From NCBI RefSeq assembly GCF_005405265.1, contig NZ_BJDS01000007.1:1-64000 (forward strand): a DNA stretch of 64,000 nucleotides. The letters are read 5' to 3'. The notes beneath the pieces were generated by a model that was not told the origin of the DNA, did not search any database, and saw only the letters and a program-made list of their open reading frames with translations. Shown one piece after another: positions 44,200-53,705 of this stretch. A program made the translations under genes and the position numbers. Origin of the DNA: Enterococcus songbeiensis (GTDB lineage Bacteria; Bacillota; Bacilli; Lactobacillales; Enterococcaceae). Every line of letters starts with the position of its first letter. The stretch's first letter is position 1.

Positions 44200-44271
44200 T
44201 TGGGAAGTATGAATTAGAGTGAGTTATGTAATGACAGCAAAAAATTAGATTTTATGGAGTGGAGAAACTCA

Positions 44272-44300
44272 GGCTCTTTGTCAAATGATGTTGGTGGCTA
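44272..44300 (+). repeat. ISL3-type terminal inverted repeat (one end)
   Basis: GGCTCTTTGTCAAATGATG and following TTGGTGGC match the GGCTCTTTGTCAA ends of the ISL3 family. No matching opposite end was found near 45300-45400. Confidence 0.65.
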
Positions 44301-44320
44301 GAAATCTTAGAATTATTGGA

Positions 44321-44352
44321 GACCAAGAGGATTTTTTCCTCTTGGTCTTTTT
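44321..44352. terminator. hairpin terminator inside the IS end
   Basis: GACCAAGAGGA pairs with TCCTCTTGGTC around a T loop, followed by TTTTT. Confidence 0.8.
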
Positions 44353-44371
44353 AGCTTAAAATCAATGTACT

Positions 44372-45384
44372 TCAGTGCCGGATCATGATGTGCAGTTTGA
44401 AGTTGTAAAAGCTACGAAAGCCATAAGCATTTCGCTTCAACACTTTGTTATGGTTATTGAGACAATCAAGTAGATCATTTGAATAACTTTGTTGTAAGGC
44501 GTTTTTGATTTGTGGAAGAAATTTCTGGAAAGTTCTCAACGTTATGTGATAACTCTCAGGAAGTGCTTCACTGTAGAAAAGCAACACATAAGGAGCATAC
44601 ATATCAATCATAGTCCATTGGACCGCATCTCGACTTTCTTGTGGAAAATGACTAAAGTAACCTTTTAGAAAAGATAATTGTCGGCTCTCGACAATGTCTA
44701 ATAAACGAGGTGATTTTCCATCCATCAGGATGAAACTCATGGCGTTAGAAATGCTCCGAACCGATTTGAATTCATCAAAACAAAGAACCGTAGGTAAAGG
44801 TGTACGAAAAGGATACAGCGGTCGGTAAAACTGCTTCATTATACGTTAAACAGAAGAGACAGAAAGATTTTTTTGAGCGGCAATCTCTGTCATAGATGTA
44901 TCCTTTTTTAAACGAGTCACGACAGACCAACGGACTTTCTCACTGATAAAGCAATGTTTTTTCACTACAGAGGTGTCTGCGCAAATGTCCGCTGACAAGC
45001 CTTGTTTAAAGCTTTGCTTCGTGAGTTCAAGGTATGTACGGTATTCTGAGACATCATTCATTAATAATCGCACGGTTGTCGTCCCCAGTGTACAAGATCT
45101 GAAACGACGTCATTCTTACATTGAATGCATTCTTTGACTGCATAGGTCAGTTTTCCGTGGTAAATATTACAGAGCTGACCTTTGTATTTTTCTTTTGTTA
45201 GACAAAATTCGTTAAATGTGATTGATAGGTCTAGAACATCCAATGCTTTTTGATAAGCTAAGTGTAGGACATCTTGATTCCTCCTTTTGAGTTGGTTCGC
45301 CAAATTAATTCTAAAGGATTTCAGGGTGTCTTTTCTATTGCTTTTGAAAATAAAAAAGATGCTAGTGAGATTCACCAACATCAA
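44372..45384 (-). pseudogene. broken ISL3-family transposase
   Basis: Three consecutive minus-strand frames make up one ISL3 transposase. The N-terminal zinc-finger-like part (45384-45061, ECIQCKNDVVSDLVHWG), a middle HTH part (45073-44846, KKHCFISEKVRWSV) and the DDE catalytic part (44839-44372, LCFDEFKS ... MIDMYAPYV) are separated by frameshifts. The second cysteine region is also damaged. Transposition from this copy is not possible. Confidence 0.85.
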
Positions 45385-45401
45385 AAAGTATAGATCCTTT
45401 T

Positions 45402-46928
45402 TTAGTACTTATAAATACTGTTTTTCTTTTGAACAACAGATAAATCAAAATCGCGCTTATTATTAACAATTTTATTATAGGCAATGAGAATATGCTCGAA
45501 ATCTCTTGGAGTGGGATTTGAGTGTATCGAAATAACAATGCAATCTGGTACAAACAATGAAGACAAATTTGTTATTAAAAGATCATAGTTGGACATTTCT
45601 GCTTTCACTGAAGAAAGAGTAGTTGCATCAATTAGGTTTACGTCAACGCGCGTCTTCAGATGGTACATAAGATCCTCTTTTAAGAAATTACAATGTTCAT
45701 AGCTTGTATTGAAAAAGAGTCCCGTTCTAATAGTAGGACACTTTTTTTCAAGTTGATCAGATAATGAATTCCATGAAGTAACAATCATAAATAGTAGACG
45801 GCTTATAACTGAATCATCGATAAAAATTGGTAGATTCTTATTTAAAAAATGACATATCACCATTGGTCTGATTCTCTGTGTGAAGCCATCATAATAATTG
45901 TTGAGATCTATAAAAAATTCTTCATCTAGATTATAGAGGATTTTTGCAGGACCCCAAATATAAGTAGTTGCATTATATAAATATAAAATAAGCTCTTCCT
46001 TATTAGATAGAATCAAATCTTCTGAGTCAATGATTGTATCTAAAGTTTTTGCAATTGCACTGCGAAGACTCTGCACACCTTTGTTAGAAGTACATTTATC
46101 ATTTAAGTCTGTCATTGACCAAGCATATTTTTCATTGAAAAATATATAAAATAGTCGATAGAGGGTTTTAGGTGTTAAATCAATATGGTAATGCTGGCAA
46201 ATTTTCTGAGTCAAATCTTGAGAGAAGCTAAAACCATGTTTCAAGTCGTTGTGTGATTGGCTTGGTAGCAGGTGTCCTCTACGAATTCGTATGAAATTAA
46301 TAAATAACATAGTTCTGAACCTGTTGACATAAGAATAGGTTTGACGTGCAGAGGTTTTCAAACTTGGATAGAAATCAATAAATTCTTGCATGATTCTATC
46401 CATTATTTCAATATCTTTTTCTGAAGTAACTTTCTCGATGAGACCATACTTCTCTATTAAGTAACAATAATAGAACCAACAAATCTTCCTTTCGTCACCC
46501 ACTATATCCATATAGGTACAATCAATTTGAAAGTCAAGGGGAGCCAAAAGTTCATTTATTGTTCCAATCTTTCTTTTTAAAGTAGAAATACTGAGAAAAA
46601 GATGATCTGATAATGCGGTCAAATTATCATGTTTACTTAGGAAAATTTCCTCTAATATCGAGAATCTAGCAGATTGTTTATAAAGTGAGGAGAATAAAAA
46701 AAACGGATTTTGATTAGGTTTAAGAACAAGTCTTACTCCTAATTGTTTACTACTTTCTAATTTTGCGGGGGTTATATATCGATTAATATCGCCGATACTT
46801 TTTCGTATAGTACTTTCAGAAATTTTAGTGAACTTTGAGATAGTACTAATATTTTCCCAATTTCTATAAACTAAAAATTTGATGATTTGATAGTGCCTAA
46901 GCAAATTTTTTTCTAGTAGTACTTCCAT
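45402..46928 (-). CDS. Mga-like transcriptional regulator
   Basis: 508 residues. N-terminal winged helices (NISTISKFTKISESTIRKSI, LTALSDHLFLSISTLKRKI), central PRD-like helical domains and a C-terminal EIIB-like domain (YDLLITNLSSLFVPDCIVIS) identify an Mga/AtxA-type regulator of surface genes. GGAGGAAG precedes ATG 46928. It is divergent from the surface-protein operon and most likely controls it. Confidence 0.85.
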   Translation of the reverse strand: MEVLLEKNLLRHYQIIKFLVYRNWENISTISKFTKISESTIRKSIGDINRYITPAKLESSKQLGVRLVLKPNQNPFFLFSSLYKQSARFSILEEIFLSKHDNLTALSDHLFLSISTLKRKIGTINELLAPLDFQIDCTYMDIVGDERKICWFYYCYLIEKYGLIEKVTSEKDIEIMDRIMQEFIDFYPSLKTSARQTYSYVNRFRTMLFINFIRIRRGHLLPSQSHNDLKHGFSFSQDLTQKICQHYHIDLTPKTLYRLFYIFFNEKYAWSMTDLNDKCTSNKGVQSLRSAIAKTLDTIIDSEDLILSNKEELILYLYNATTYIWGPAKILYNLDEEFFIDLNNYYDGFTQRIRPMVICHFLNKNLPIFIDDSVISRLLFMIVTSWNSLSDQLEKKCPTIRTGLFFNTSYEHCNFLKEDLMYHLKTRVDVNLIDATTLSSVKAEMSNYDLLITNLSSLFVPDCIVISIHSNPTPRDFEHILIAYNKIVNNKRDFDLSVVQKKNSIYKY

Positions 46929-46951
46929 GTGGCTTCCTCCAATAGTTATCG

Positions 46952-47065
46952 AACGTTAGATTAAAAATGAACTTTCTGAATAAGAAGCAATGATCTATAG
47001 TTATTACCGTTGTTGGAAACATGGGTAAGCTGGCAAGCTAAGATTATTATAACAACGTTAGATTA
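46952..47065. promoter_or_regulatory. divergent control region with 12-bp direct repeats
   Basis: AACGTTAGATTA occurs at 46952-46963 and 47054-47065, at the two edges of the 163-bp gap between regulator and operon. These are candidate binding sites for the Mga-like protein. Confidence 0.55.
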
Positions 47066-47091
47066 GGAAAAACAATCGAAAGGCGAAAAGA

Positions 47092-47610
47092 ATGAAAAGA
47101 AGAAAAAGATCAAGTATCGGTATCCTTTTAATTTTGTTGATAGTTCTTATTGGTGGCAGTAGTTACTACTATTACTTCGTCCATCAAAATGCTCCTAATG
47201 TAGTTGCTGGAGAAACAGCTGGGAAATCAGGTGACTTTGTTAAGGATATGAGTGAAAAAGAATTTGAAGAACTTCTTCAAGAAAAGGCTGATAAAAGCAA
47301 AGTACGTTTAAAAATGAACTCTGATATGGTTTTTGAATCTTCAGCAGAGGTTGGTGAGGTCAGTATATTAAATCCAGCAAGCAATCAATATACCATTCGC
47401 GTTCAGACTTCGATTGATGGAGAAGCTAAGATTGTTTACGATTCAGGTCTCATTAAGCCGAAGCAATATGTATCCCAAGGCAAATTAATCACCACCATAA
47501 AAAAAGGCGTGTATAAAACACAAAATCTAGTTACTTATTATGAGGATGATAAGATACAAAAAAAGGTTGGAGAGACATTAGTGGTAGGCCAATTATCCGT
47601 GAATAACTAG
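47092..47610 (+). CDS. membrane-anchored extracellular Ig-like protein of the surface cluster
   Basis: 172 residues: a basic start, one transmembrane helix (9-28), an acidic linker and an extracellular beta domain (MVFESSAEVGEVSILNPASNQYTI ... YDSGLIKPKQYVSQGKLITTIKKGVYK). This domain recurs in Enterococcus and related surface-protein operons. First gene of a four-gene operon; perhaps an assembly factor or anchor. Confidence 0.65.
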   Translation: MKRRKRSSIGILLILLIVLIGGSSYYYYFVHQNAPNVVAGETAGKSGDFVKDMSEKEFEELLQEKADKSKVRLKMNSDMVFESSAEVGEVSILNPASNQYTIRVQTSIDGEAKIVYDSGLIKPKQYVSQGKLITTIKKGVYKTQNLVTYYEDDKIQKKVGETLVVGQLSVNN

Positions 47611-47650
47611 GGATTCTAGTTATAAATATAGAAACAATGGAGGAAATAGA

Positions 47651-48301
47651 ATGAAAAAAACACAATTTGTCGCACTTTTCGGAGTAATCGCATTTGGAGG
47701 GGCAATCTTATTAGGACCGTCAGCAGCATTTGCTTATGAAGATGGTCAACCTGATCCGAATACTCAGCCTCAAGAGATTAAGAAGCAAGATTCTGCCACT
47801 ATTCCAGCAGAAGGCACTTTCAAGGAATTTGATCCAACAAATCCAACAGATCCGACTCAACCCGATCCGGACCCAACAGACCCTGCATGGGTTGATGTAA
47901 AAATTCCGACAAAAATTCTATTTGGTCAAACAGATGTAAGTACAGGCATTGTTTCCCCACTTTATGAAATCGAAAATCTTTCATCTAAAGGTGTCAAAAT
48001 TTCAGTTGGAGATTTCAAAGATAGTGGAACACCTGGAGGATCAGGTAGTCAAACAGATGCTGAAAAAATTAGTGATAAGTTGACCTTGAACTTAACAAAT
48101 AAAACTGCAAATAAAGACATTGCTTTGCATACGATAGACCCACAAAATCCTGCTCAATTCCCAGCAGAAATTGGAATCCTGAATCCTAAAGGAGACAAAC
48201 TTGAATTTAAGTTAAGTGGTGGAGTCTCAACCGGATTTAATTTTGAAAAGACTGCCTTGAATCCGCAATATGATTTAGTCCTTAAGTTTGAAGTTCAATA
48301 G
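47651..48301 (+). CDS. secreted surface protein, csc-like, lacking WxL motifs
   Basis: 216 residues: signal peptide (1-28, cut after AAFA), a Pro/Thr/Asp-rich linker (35-75, repeated DPTNPTDPTQPDPDPTDP) and a C-terminal domain (WVDVKIPTKILFGQTDVSTG ... AEIGILNPKGDKLEF ... LVLKFEVQ). The architecture and place copy CscB-type WxL proteins, but no W-x-L is present. The C-terminal domain is paralogous to that of the 709-residue protein downstream. Confidence 0.7.
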   Translation: MKKTQFVALFGVIAFGGAILLGPSAAFAYEDGQPDPNTQPQEIKKQDSATIPAEGTFKEFDPTNPTDPTQPDPDPTDPAWVDVKIPTKILFGQTDVSTGIVSPLYEIENLSSKGVKISVGDFKDSGTPGGSGSQTDAEKISDKLTLNLTNKTANKDIALHTIDPQNPAQFPAEIGILNPKGDKLEFKLSGGVSTGFNFEKTALNPQYDLVLKFEVQ

Positions 48302-48309
48302 GAATCAAT

Positions 48310-48618
48310 ATGAAGAAATATTGTAGTTTTATTTTACTATCATTTCTAGTTATACTATTTTTTATCTATCCAACTGAAACCTTCGCTGAATCATCAACTA
48401 TCCAATACAACCACATTCCAATTGAGGGAATCATTGGAAAAGAAAACGACCAGAATTTTAAAGTGGTTGAAAAGGATCAAGGCAATAAAATGAAAAAATT
48501 ACCAAAATTAGGCAGTGGGGGAGAAGCAAGCCGGCTGCTCTCCCTCATAGGAGTTATTCTCATTATAATTGTGGTAGAACTGAAGTTTATTTGTGGAGGA
48601 GTCTATGAGGAAAACTAG
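48310..48618 (+). CDS. small surface protein with LPKLG-type anchor (CscD-like)
   Basis: 102 residues: signal peptide (1-26), short extracellular part, LPKLG (about 63-67), a transmembrane helix and a weakly charged tail. It occupies the position of CscD-type small LPxTG proteins. The fourth position of the motif is Leu, not Thr, and the positive tail is weak, so sortase processing is uncertain. It overlaps the next gene by 14 nt. Confidence 0.6.
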   Translation: MKKYCSFILLSFLVILFFIYPTETFAESSTIQYNHIPIEGIIGKENDQNFKVVEKDQGNKMKKLPKLGSGGEASRLLSLIGVILIIIVVELKFICGGVYEEN

Positions 48619-50734
48619 TATTACTTTAATAATGGTTTTAATTTGTATTATTGGAAGCTTTTCTTTTCCCCTATATAGCTTTGCAAGTGATTCTGGTGTT
48701 ACTGCTAGAGAAGTAGCTCAAGATGCAACAGAAGCAGAATGGAATAGTATGAAAAGATATTTTGAACAAACTGCGATGCCAGTTGACGAGGGTTATACTC
48801 GGGGATACCAAACACCTATGTACTTTCAATTCGATTGTAACGATTGGCAAAAAAATGAGTACGCTTATACCGGTCCAGCTCAACGAGTTATTAAAAGTAT
48901 GACTAGTAGTGATCCTAATACGTTGACCGTAAATTACACTTCAAATAATATTCAGTTGAGGAGAGGAAGTGGAACTTCCTCTGAGGTAACTATAACCATC
49001 GAATATCAATTAAATTGGGCATTTCATGTTAAAGAAGATGTGGCTGGTATTTGGTGGTCTGTAAATGATCAATTCGGATCTAGTGGAATATTAACTGATT
49101 CTTTTACAATAAAGGTAGCACAAAAACATCTTACAGTAATTCCAAAACAAACAAATGAAATTCAATTGAATCTGTTCGATCTTAAGGTAGATAATCCGTT
49201 AAGTTTTGTTGATTATACTGCAAATACTGGGAAAGTATCCTATTACATGCAGGAGAAACCTGATGATACAAAACTAGGTAAAACTAGCGGGAAATTTATC
49301 TTCTTCGATGAGAAGGATAGAGTACCTGTTGATATTCCCTTTATCGTTGTTGATACAACACCACCTACAGGAAAGTTAATTAATCCGATTCCAATAGAAT
49401 TGGGTACGCAAACTGAAATTAGAAATTTTCTTGAATATGAGCCTTGGGATAATGATACAAAACCTGTTGCTATTTATTCAGATACTGATCCTAATAGCTT
49501 GGGTTTAGGGAATCATCCCTTTGAAATGCAGTTAACAGATAGTTCAGGTAATGCATCTTTGTTGAAATCAACAATTAGCGTAATGGATTCTATTCCACCA
49601 CTAGTTAACACAAAGGAACAAATCATTGAGTATGGATCAAAAGTAGATGCAAATGATTTTATTCGTTCAATTACTGATAATGATAAAACTGGGAAAATGA
49701 AAACCTCGTTTGATCCTTCAAAACCAGCTCCTGATGTAAAAAAGATTGGGATTCAGGATGTCTTTCTTGTTGTGAGTGACCCTTCTGGAAATACCACGAA
49801 AGCACAGGAGAAGTTAACGGTTAATCCTGATACTATTGCACCTACTGGGGATGGTATTTTACAGATGGTCCCTGTTAACAGCAGTATGTCAACTAACCCA
49901 CTCGATGTAGTAACAAACTTGCAAGATAACGACGATATTTCAAAAATTACCGCAAAATATGTGAAAATACCTGATACATCTAAAATTGGTTTGACAGATG
50001 CAAAAGTTGAATTATCCGATCAAAATGGGAATAAGGCAGAAGTGACTGTGCCTGTTTTTGTTCATGATAATCACAGTAGTTTTGATAATCAATATGTATT
50101 GAGTTCTCAAAACTTTACTGCCTATTCTAATCAAGTTCCTGCCTCAAAAATTGAAGAATGGATTTTGCAAGAAAGCCAATCTAAAGCGTGGGAACTTTCA
50201 AATGGAAATGAAGTATCTAAGCAAATAAAAGTTATTAGGCATGATGTAAAGCCACAATTTGGTTCTTATACTGCTACGGTACAAATCGGGAATCTTATGA
50301 AAGATATCACTATTAACATTTTAGATGCCAAAGATTTGATTGATGTCACTATTCCACAAAAAGTAATTTTTGGATCAACGGATGTTCAAAACGGTAAGGT
50401 ATCATCACCTAGCTACGAAGTGAAAAATAACTCAACTGCAAAGCTCAAAGTATCTTTAGCCAAAACACAAGTAGATCCTAGCTCAACGATTGATGTCATT
50501 CGGGCTAGTGATGCCGAACCTGGTGGAAATGATGAAAAAGCGAAATTAAATTTGAGTTCATTGGAAGAATTTCAGTTTCCGATAATCGAGTTACATCCGT
50601 CAGTAGCAGATCAAGAATTGGGAATTTTAAATTCTCAATCAGTTGGGGGATTTCAAATTAAGGGAGCGTATTACGGGAAATATCAAAATACAAAATGTAA
50701 CATACAAATGACCTTCAAATTTGAAGCGATTTAG
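48605..50734 (+). CDS. large secreted multi-Ig surface protein
   Basis: 709 residues from ATG 48605 (GGAGGAG upstream). Signal peptide (1-27), a unique N-terminal domain (about 30-210), at least three Ig-like modules marked by DTTPPTG, DSIPPLV and DTIAPTGDG, a linker domain, and a C-terminal domain (VTIPQKVIFGSTDVQNGKVS ... ELGILNSQSVGGFQI ... MTFKFEAI) shared with the 216-residue protein. Probably cell-wall associated and adhesive. Confidence 0.75.
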   Translation: MRKTSITLIMVLICIIGSFSFPLYSFASDSGVTAREVAQDATEAEWNSMKRYFEQTAMPVDEGYTRGYQTPMYFQFDCNDWQKNEYAYTGPAQRVIKSMTSSDPNTLTVNYTSNNIQLRRGSGTSSEVTITIEYQLNWAFHVKEDVAGIWWSVNDQFGSSGILTDSFTIKVAQKHLTVIPKQTNEIQLNLFDLKVDNPLSFVDYTANTGKVSYYMQEKPDDTKLGKTSGKFIFFDEKDRVPVDIPFIVVDTTPPTGKLINPIPIELGTQTEIRNFLEYEPWDNDTKPVAIYSDTDPNSLGLGNHPFEMQLTDSSGNASLLKSTISVMDSIPPLVNTKEQIIEYGSKVDANDFIRSITDNDKTGKMKTSFDPSKPAPDVKKIGIQDVFLVVSDPSGNTTKAQEKLTVNPDTIAPTGDGILQMVPVNSSMSTNPLDVVTNLQDNDDISKITAKYVKIPDTSKIGLTDAKVELSDQNGNKAEVTVPVFVHDNHSSFDNQYVLSSQNFTAYSNQVPASKIEEWILQESQSKAWELSNGNEVSKQIKVIRHDVKPQFGSYTATVQIGNLMKDITINILDAKDLIDVTIPQKVIFGSTDVQNGKVSSPSYEVKNNSTAKLKVSLAKTQVDPSSTIDVIRASDAEPGGNDEKAKLNLSSLEEFQFPIIELHPSVADQELGILNSQSVGGFQIKGAYYGKYQNTKCNIQMTFKFEAI

Positions 50735-50785
50735 TAGAGGTAACTAGGGTGACTCCCTAGTTATCTAATACATAGGTTTTAAGAG

Positions 50786-51309
50786 TATGAGGCGATTGGT
50801 TATGCGAAAAGATATGGTCATCTGATTATTTTAGATGAATTAATTCAAAATGGATATAAAAAGTATCACTGCCTTTGTGATTGTGGGTAAGAAACAGTTG
50901 TTTATCATTCCAATTTAGTCTCGGGTCGAACAAAAAGCTGTGGGTGCGGAAATGTTAAGAATCGGCATAGATGCAAGGATTTACCAAATAAAGAATTTGG
51001 TGAACTAGTTGCTCTTGCCCCAGCGAAGGAACTGTTGTATGGAAATGTCTATGTTCATGCGGTAATGAAATACTAGCCTCGGCAGAACGATTGCAAAGAG
51101 GAGAAATCAAGAATTGTGGATGTCTTAAGGAAAAGCAGTTTCATCTAGAAAAGCAGATATTCGGTAACTTGACTGTCATTGAACCACTAAATAAGAAATT
51201 AGATTGGAAAACAAAATGGAAGTGTAAATGTAGCTGCGGTCAATTATGTGAAGTTAGCTATGGAGTTATTATTGCATCAATTTTTAAAATAGGCTGGAAA
51301 ATATTTATC
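50786..51309 (+). pseudogene. decayed protein with repeated zinc-finger motifs
   Basis: Three degenerate repeats of a CLCDCG ... SCGC type: YHCLCDCG then TKSCGC (about 50860-50955), a second with CLCSCGNE and KNCGC after a frameshift (about 51030-51120), and a third with KCKCSCG (about 51220-51245). In-frame stops (for example TAA after the first CDCG) and frameshifts break it. Intact relatives are phage or HNH/AP2-associated DNA-binding proteins. Confidence 0.6.
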
Positions 51310-51520
51310 TAATAAACAGTTATACCAAAAAAATTGATAAATATAAGTGAAGTTTTTCTGGATTATCGAAATTTTGTAAATAATATTCTTCCAAAAATTC
51401 ATGAGGATAACACCGTTCATGTTGGACGTGCTATGAGAGGATATTGGCAATATAGACTCACTAACTAATTTATCCGTATATCTTTTTTCTTTCGATTTTT
51501 CAAGGGAAGAAGTGATAATA

Positions 51521-51655
51521 ATGAATCCAATTTTTTTGATCACTGAATATGACACTAAAATTATTAGTTATATTCAAAAGACCGTTCATAATACCGCAAA
51601 CAATTATTTTTCCAAAAATTCTAGCGTAAAACAGTCAGAGTCCTTTCCTGGATGA
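51521..51655 (+). CDS. short ORF of doubtful status
   Basis: 44 codons (MNPIFLITEYDTKIISYIQK...) after GGGAAGAAG. It ends on the first bases of the lepA remnant. No family recognised; probably a fragment. The stretch 51310-51520 shows nothing else. Confidence 0.25.
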   Translation: MNPIFLITEYDTKIISYIQKTVHNTANNYFSKNSSVKQSESFPG

Positions 51656-51720
51656 CGATGAAAAACCTAAAAAATAAGGGTTTATTTGGAAATAGAAGTG
51701 AATAGTTTGTAGATTTTTAG
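51649..51720 (+). pseudogene. lepA: second displaced lepA 3' end (ends DDDEKPKK) and 3' flank
   Basis: TGGATGACGATGAA (51649-51662) is identical to 5880-5893. The frame continues AAA CCT AAA AAA TAA. The next 45 bp (GGTTTATTTGGAAATAGAAG...) align well with the sequence after lepA at 5906-5945. Codons upstream of the core are missing. This marks the far end of an older insertion in lepA. Confidence 0.8.
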
Positions 51721-51722
51721 AA

Positions 51723-51759
51723 ATTGTCTATGGTAAGAATATCCGTAGACAATTTTTTT
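51723..51759 (+). terminator. probable original lepA terminator
   Basis: ATTGTCTA-GG pairs with CC-TAGACAAT, followed by TTTTTTT. It lies the same distance from the displaced lepA stop as the terminator at 5964 does from the present stop. Nothing is recognised in 51760-52060. Confidence 0.8.
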
Positions 51760-52076
51760 GACAGTAAAAAATGCGAAACTTTGATGCACCAGAAGATTGA
51801 ACCGATACTACTCCAATTCAGACACTCAAGTTCAATCTTAACACGCAGGATTGTTAAATCTAAAGAATAAAATAGGAATCCAATATTTTAAAAACCATAC
51901 GTTCTTGAAAGGGGTTGCAAAAACAATTGTGAACGAGTAAGGTAGAGATTAGGAACAAGCTTTAAAAATCAATAGTAATTGGATTAAATGCAGAATATGT
52001 TTAATTTAAATACTGTGTTAAAGGTGTATCAAAATACAGGTGTTTACCGCAAACAGCATAATTAGGGAGGCGCAAA

Positions 52077-52454
52077 GTGGATAATCGCGAACGAAAACGA
52101 AATTGGGGATTAATGGGACTGTATGCTCTTTTGTTGATAACAGCTTGTCTCTTCCATCAAATTAAATATTATTTTTTAGCCAGAATATTGCTAGTGATTG
52201 CCATTATTTTAATAATCGTTTTCTGGAGATATTTGTTTAAGAACAAGCTAATTGGTATTTCTTTTTCAAGTACTGTTTTTCAACAAAATTTACAAAAAAA
52301 TGAACGTCGCTTTTTATATGCTCTTGTTATTCTTGTTATGCCAATCTTAAAACTGCGAAATATTTCTGTAAGTGATGTCGTACTATCAATCCTACTAATT
52401 TTGATGCCCATTTTTCTAAGTACTTTAGATGAAAAAGCAGAGAAAAAGAAATAG
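52077..52454 (+). CDS. hypothetical membrane protein
   Basis: 125 residues, GTG start after GGGAGG. Two N-terminal hydrophobic helices (about 12-30, 34-50) and two more near the C-terminus (about 80-115). Function unknown. Followed by a terminator. Confidence 0.65.
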   Translation: MDNRERKRNWGLMGLYALLLITACLFHQIKYYFLARILLVIAIILIIVFWRYLFKNKLIGISFSSTVFQQNLQKNERRFLYALVILVMPILKLRNISVSDVVLSILLILMPIFLSTLDEKAEKKK

Positions 52455-52493
52455 TGACCGTGGTCTATAATTTCTTGAATATAATTTTTAGTC

Positions 52494-52523
52494 AACCAAG
52501 AGCAAACTGTTCTTGGTTTTTTT
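52494..52523 (+). terminator. intrinsic terminator
   Basis: AACCAAGA (52494-52501) pairs with TCTTGGTT (52511-52518), then a T run. The gap to 52727 shows nothing else firm. Confidence 0.8.
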
Positions 52524-52727
52524 CTACTAAAAATGAAGACATCTCCTTTTAAAACCAAGAAAGTAGAAAAATGGAAAATACTAAATAACCTACGATTAGA
52601 TTATTGACAAAACACGATAGGTGGGCTATTTTCATTATAGTATTTATCAGAAAAACAGCAGCTTTTCGAGTTTTAAGCATTGAACAAAAAAATTCCAGCG
52701 GATGTTTTTTTGGTTTAAGGAGAATAT

Positions 52728-53705
52728 ATGAAAGCTTTAGTTTGTGAGTTTTGCGGAGGGAATCGTTTTAAAAAAGTAAGAAATGGGTATGAATGTGAAT
52801 ATTGTCATGCTGTTTATCCCTCAAATGAAATCGACGTACCTGTCGATATTTCTCATCGAAAATCTCACTTCGGCATCTGGCTCGCTGCAGGAATCATTTT
52901 TTTTGTTGGAATTGGTTTTGCACTTCATGGTCCATTAGAAAAAGGGATCGATGGTTTGGGGCAAGGAGCGGCGGTCACGACGAAAGCGACAAAGTGGAGT
53001 GAAGACGAGTTAAAGAATCCCCAAAGAAATGTAATGATTGCGGAGTTGACGCTAAATCAAGAAGAAATATCAAAAGCAAAGGTATCCATAGCTAAATATG
53101 GTGGGGACAAAACGAAAGAATATGGGCAACGGTTGGATTTAGCGCAAAAAGAGCACGATAAATTGGAAAAAAATCGACTCACGCGCGCTCCTAAAAAAGA
53201 TATGCTAATTGAAAATCCTGATTCAGATTTAGCGGCGACTAGTTATTACAAGGAGAATGGGTTTTTATTAGCTTATATTCCCGAATATACCCAGTATTCA
53301 GAAAAAGATGTTACAAAAGCTTTTGGAAAACCAGATGAAATTTTAACCGATCCTAATAAAATTAGAGAAAATATAGTGCTTAATTATGATGATGAGAATC
53401 TTGAGAATTCGGAAATGCAAATTTTGCAAAAAGAGTTACGAGATGGTCAGTTAACCTGGCGAGAAGTTCGTGCCTTTTTATTGGCACTCAATGATTTTTC
53501 AGCCGTAAGTTTCACAAAAGAATTCGTCTATGAGGAGCAAGGAAAACCCAACGTATATTTTGAGGGAGAAAAAATTATTTATATCTCACCAATTCCACGA
53601 TATGTTTACTTTACAAGAATTCCTGAAAGTCATCCTTACAATGGCTTAGGTTCATATCCTGAAGATTTTCCAGAAAATTATACGGAGAAAGGAACCTGTC
53701 AATGA
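52728..53705 (+). CDS. zinc-ribbon membrane protein 1
   Basis: 325 residues. An N-terminal zinc ribbon (CEFCGGNRFKKVRNGYECEYC), one transmembrane helix (about 47-66) and a large extracellular part with a coiled-coil (105-150) and an SmpA-like segment (TKAFGKPDEILTDPNK). It is coupled by ATGA overlap to a shorter paralogue. A stress- or envelope-sensing role is possible but not shown. Confidence 0.65.
   Translation: MKALVCEFCGGNRFKKVRNGYECEYCHAVYPSNEIDVPVDISHRKSHFGIWLAAGIIFFVGIGFALHGPLEKGIDGLGQGAAVTTKATKWSEDELKNPQRNVMIAELTLNQEEISKAKVSIAKYGGDKTKEYGQRLDLAQKEHDKLEKNRLTRAPKKDMLIENPDSDLAATSYYKENGFLLAYIPEYTQYSEKDVTKAFGKPDEILTDPNKIRENIVLNYDDENLENSEMQILQKELRDGQLTWREVRAFLLALNDFSAVSFTKEFVYEEQGKPNVYFEGEKIIYISPIPRYVYFTRIPESHPYNGLGSYPEDFPENYTEKGTCQ

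Noticed and set aside
44272..45384. Intact, mobile ISL3 element
   Set aside because: The transposase is split by frameshifts and only one terminal repeat was found.
51091..51312. Intact 73-residue zinc-finger gene
   Set aside because: It is the third repeat of a longer decayed gene with in-frame stops and frameshifts upstream.
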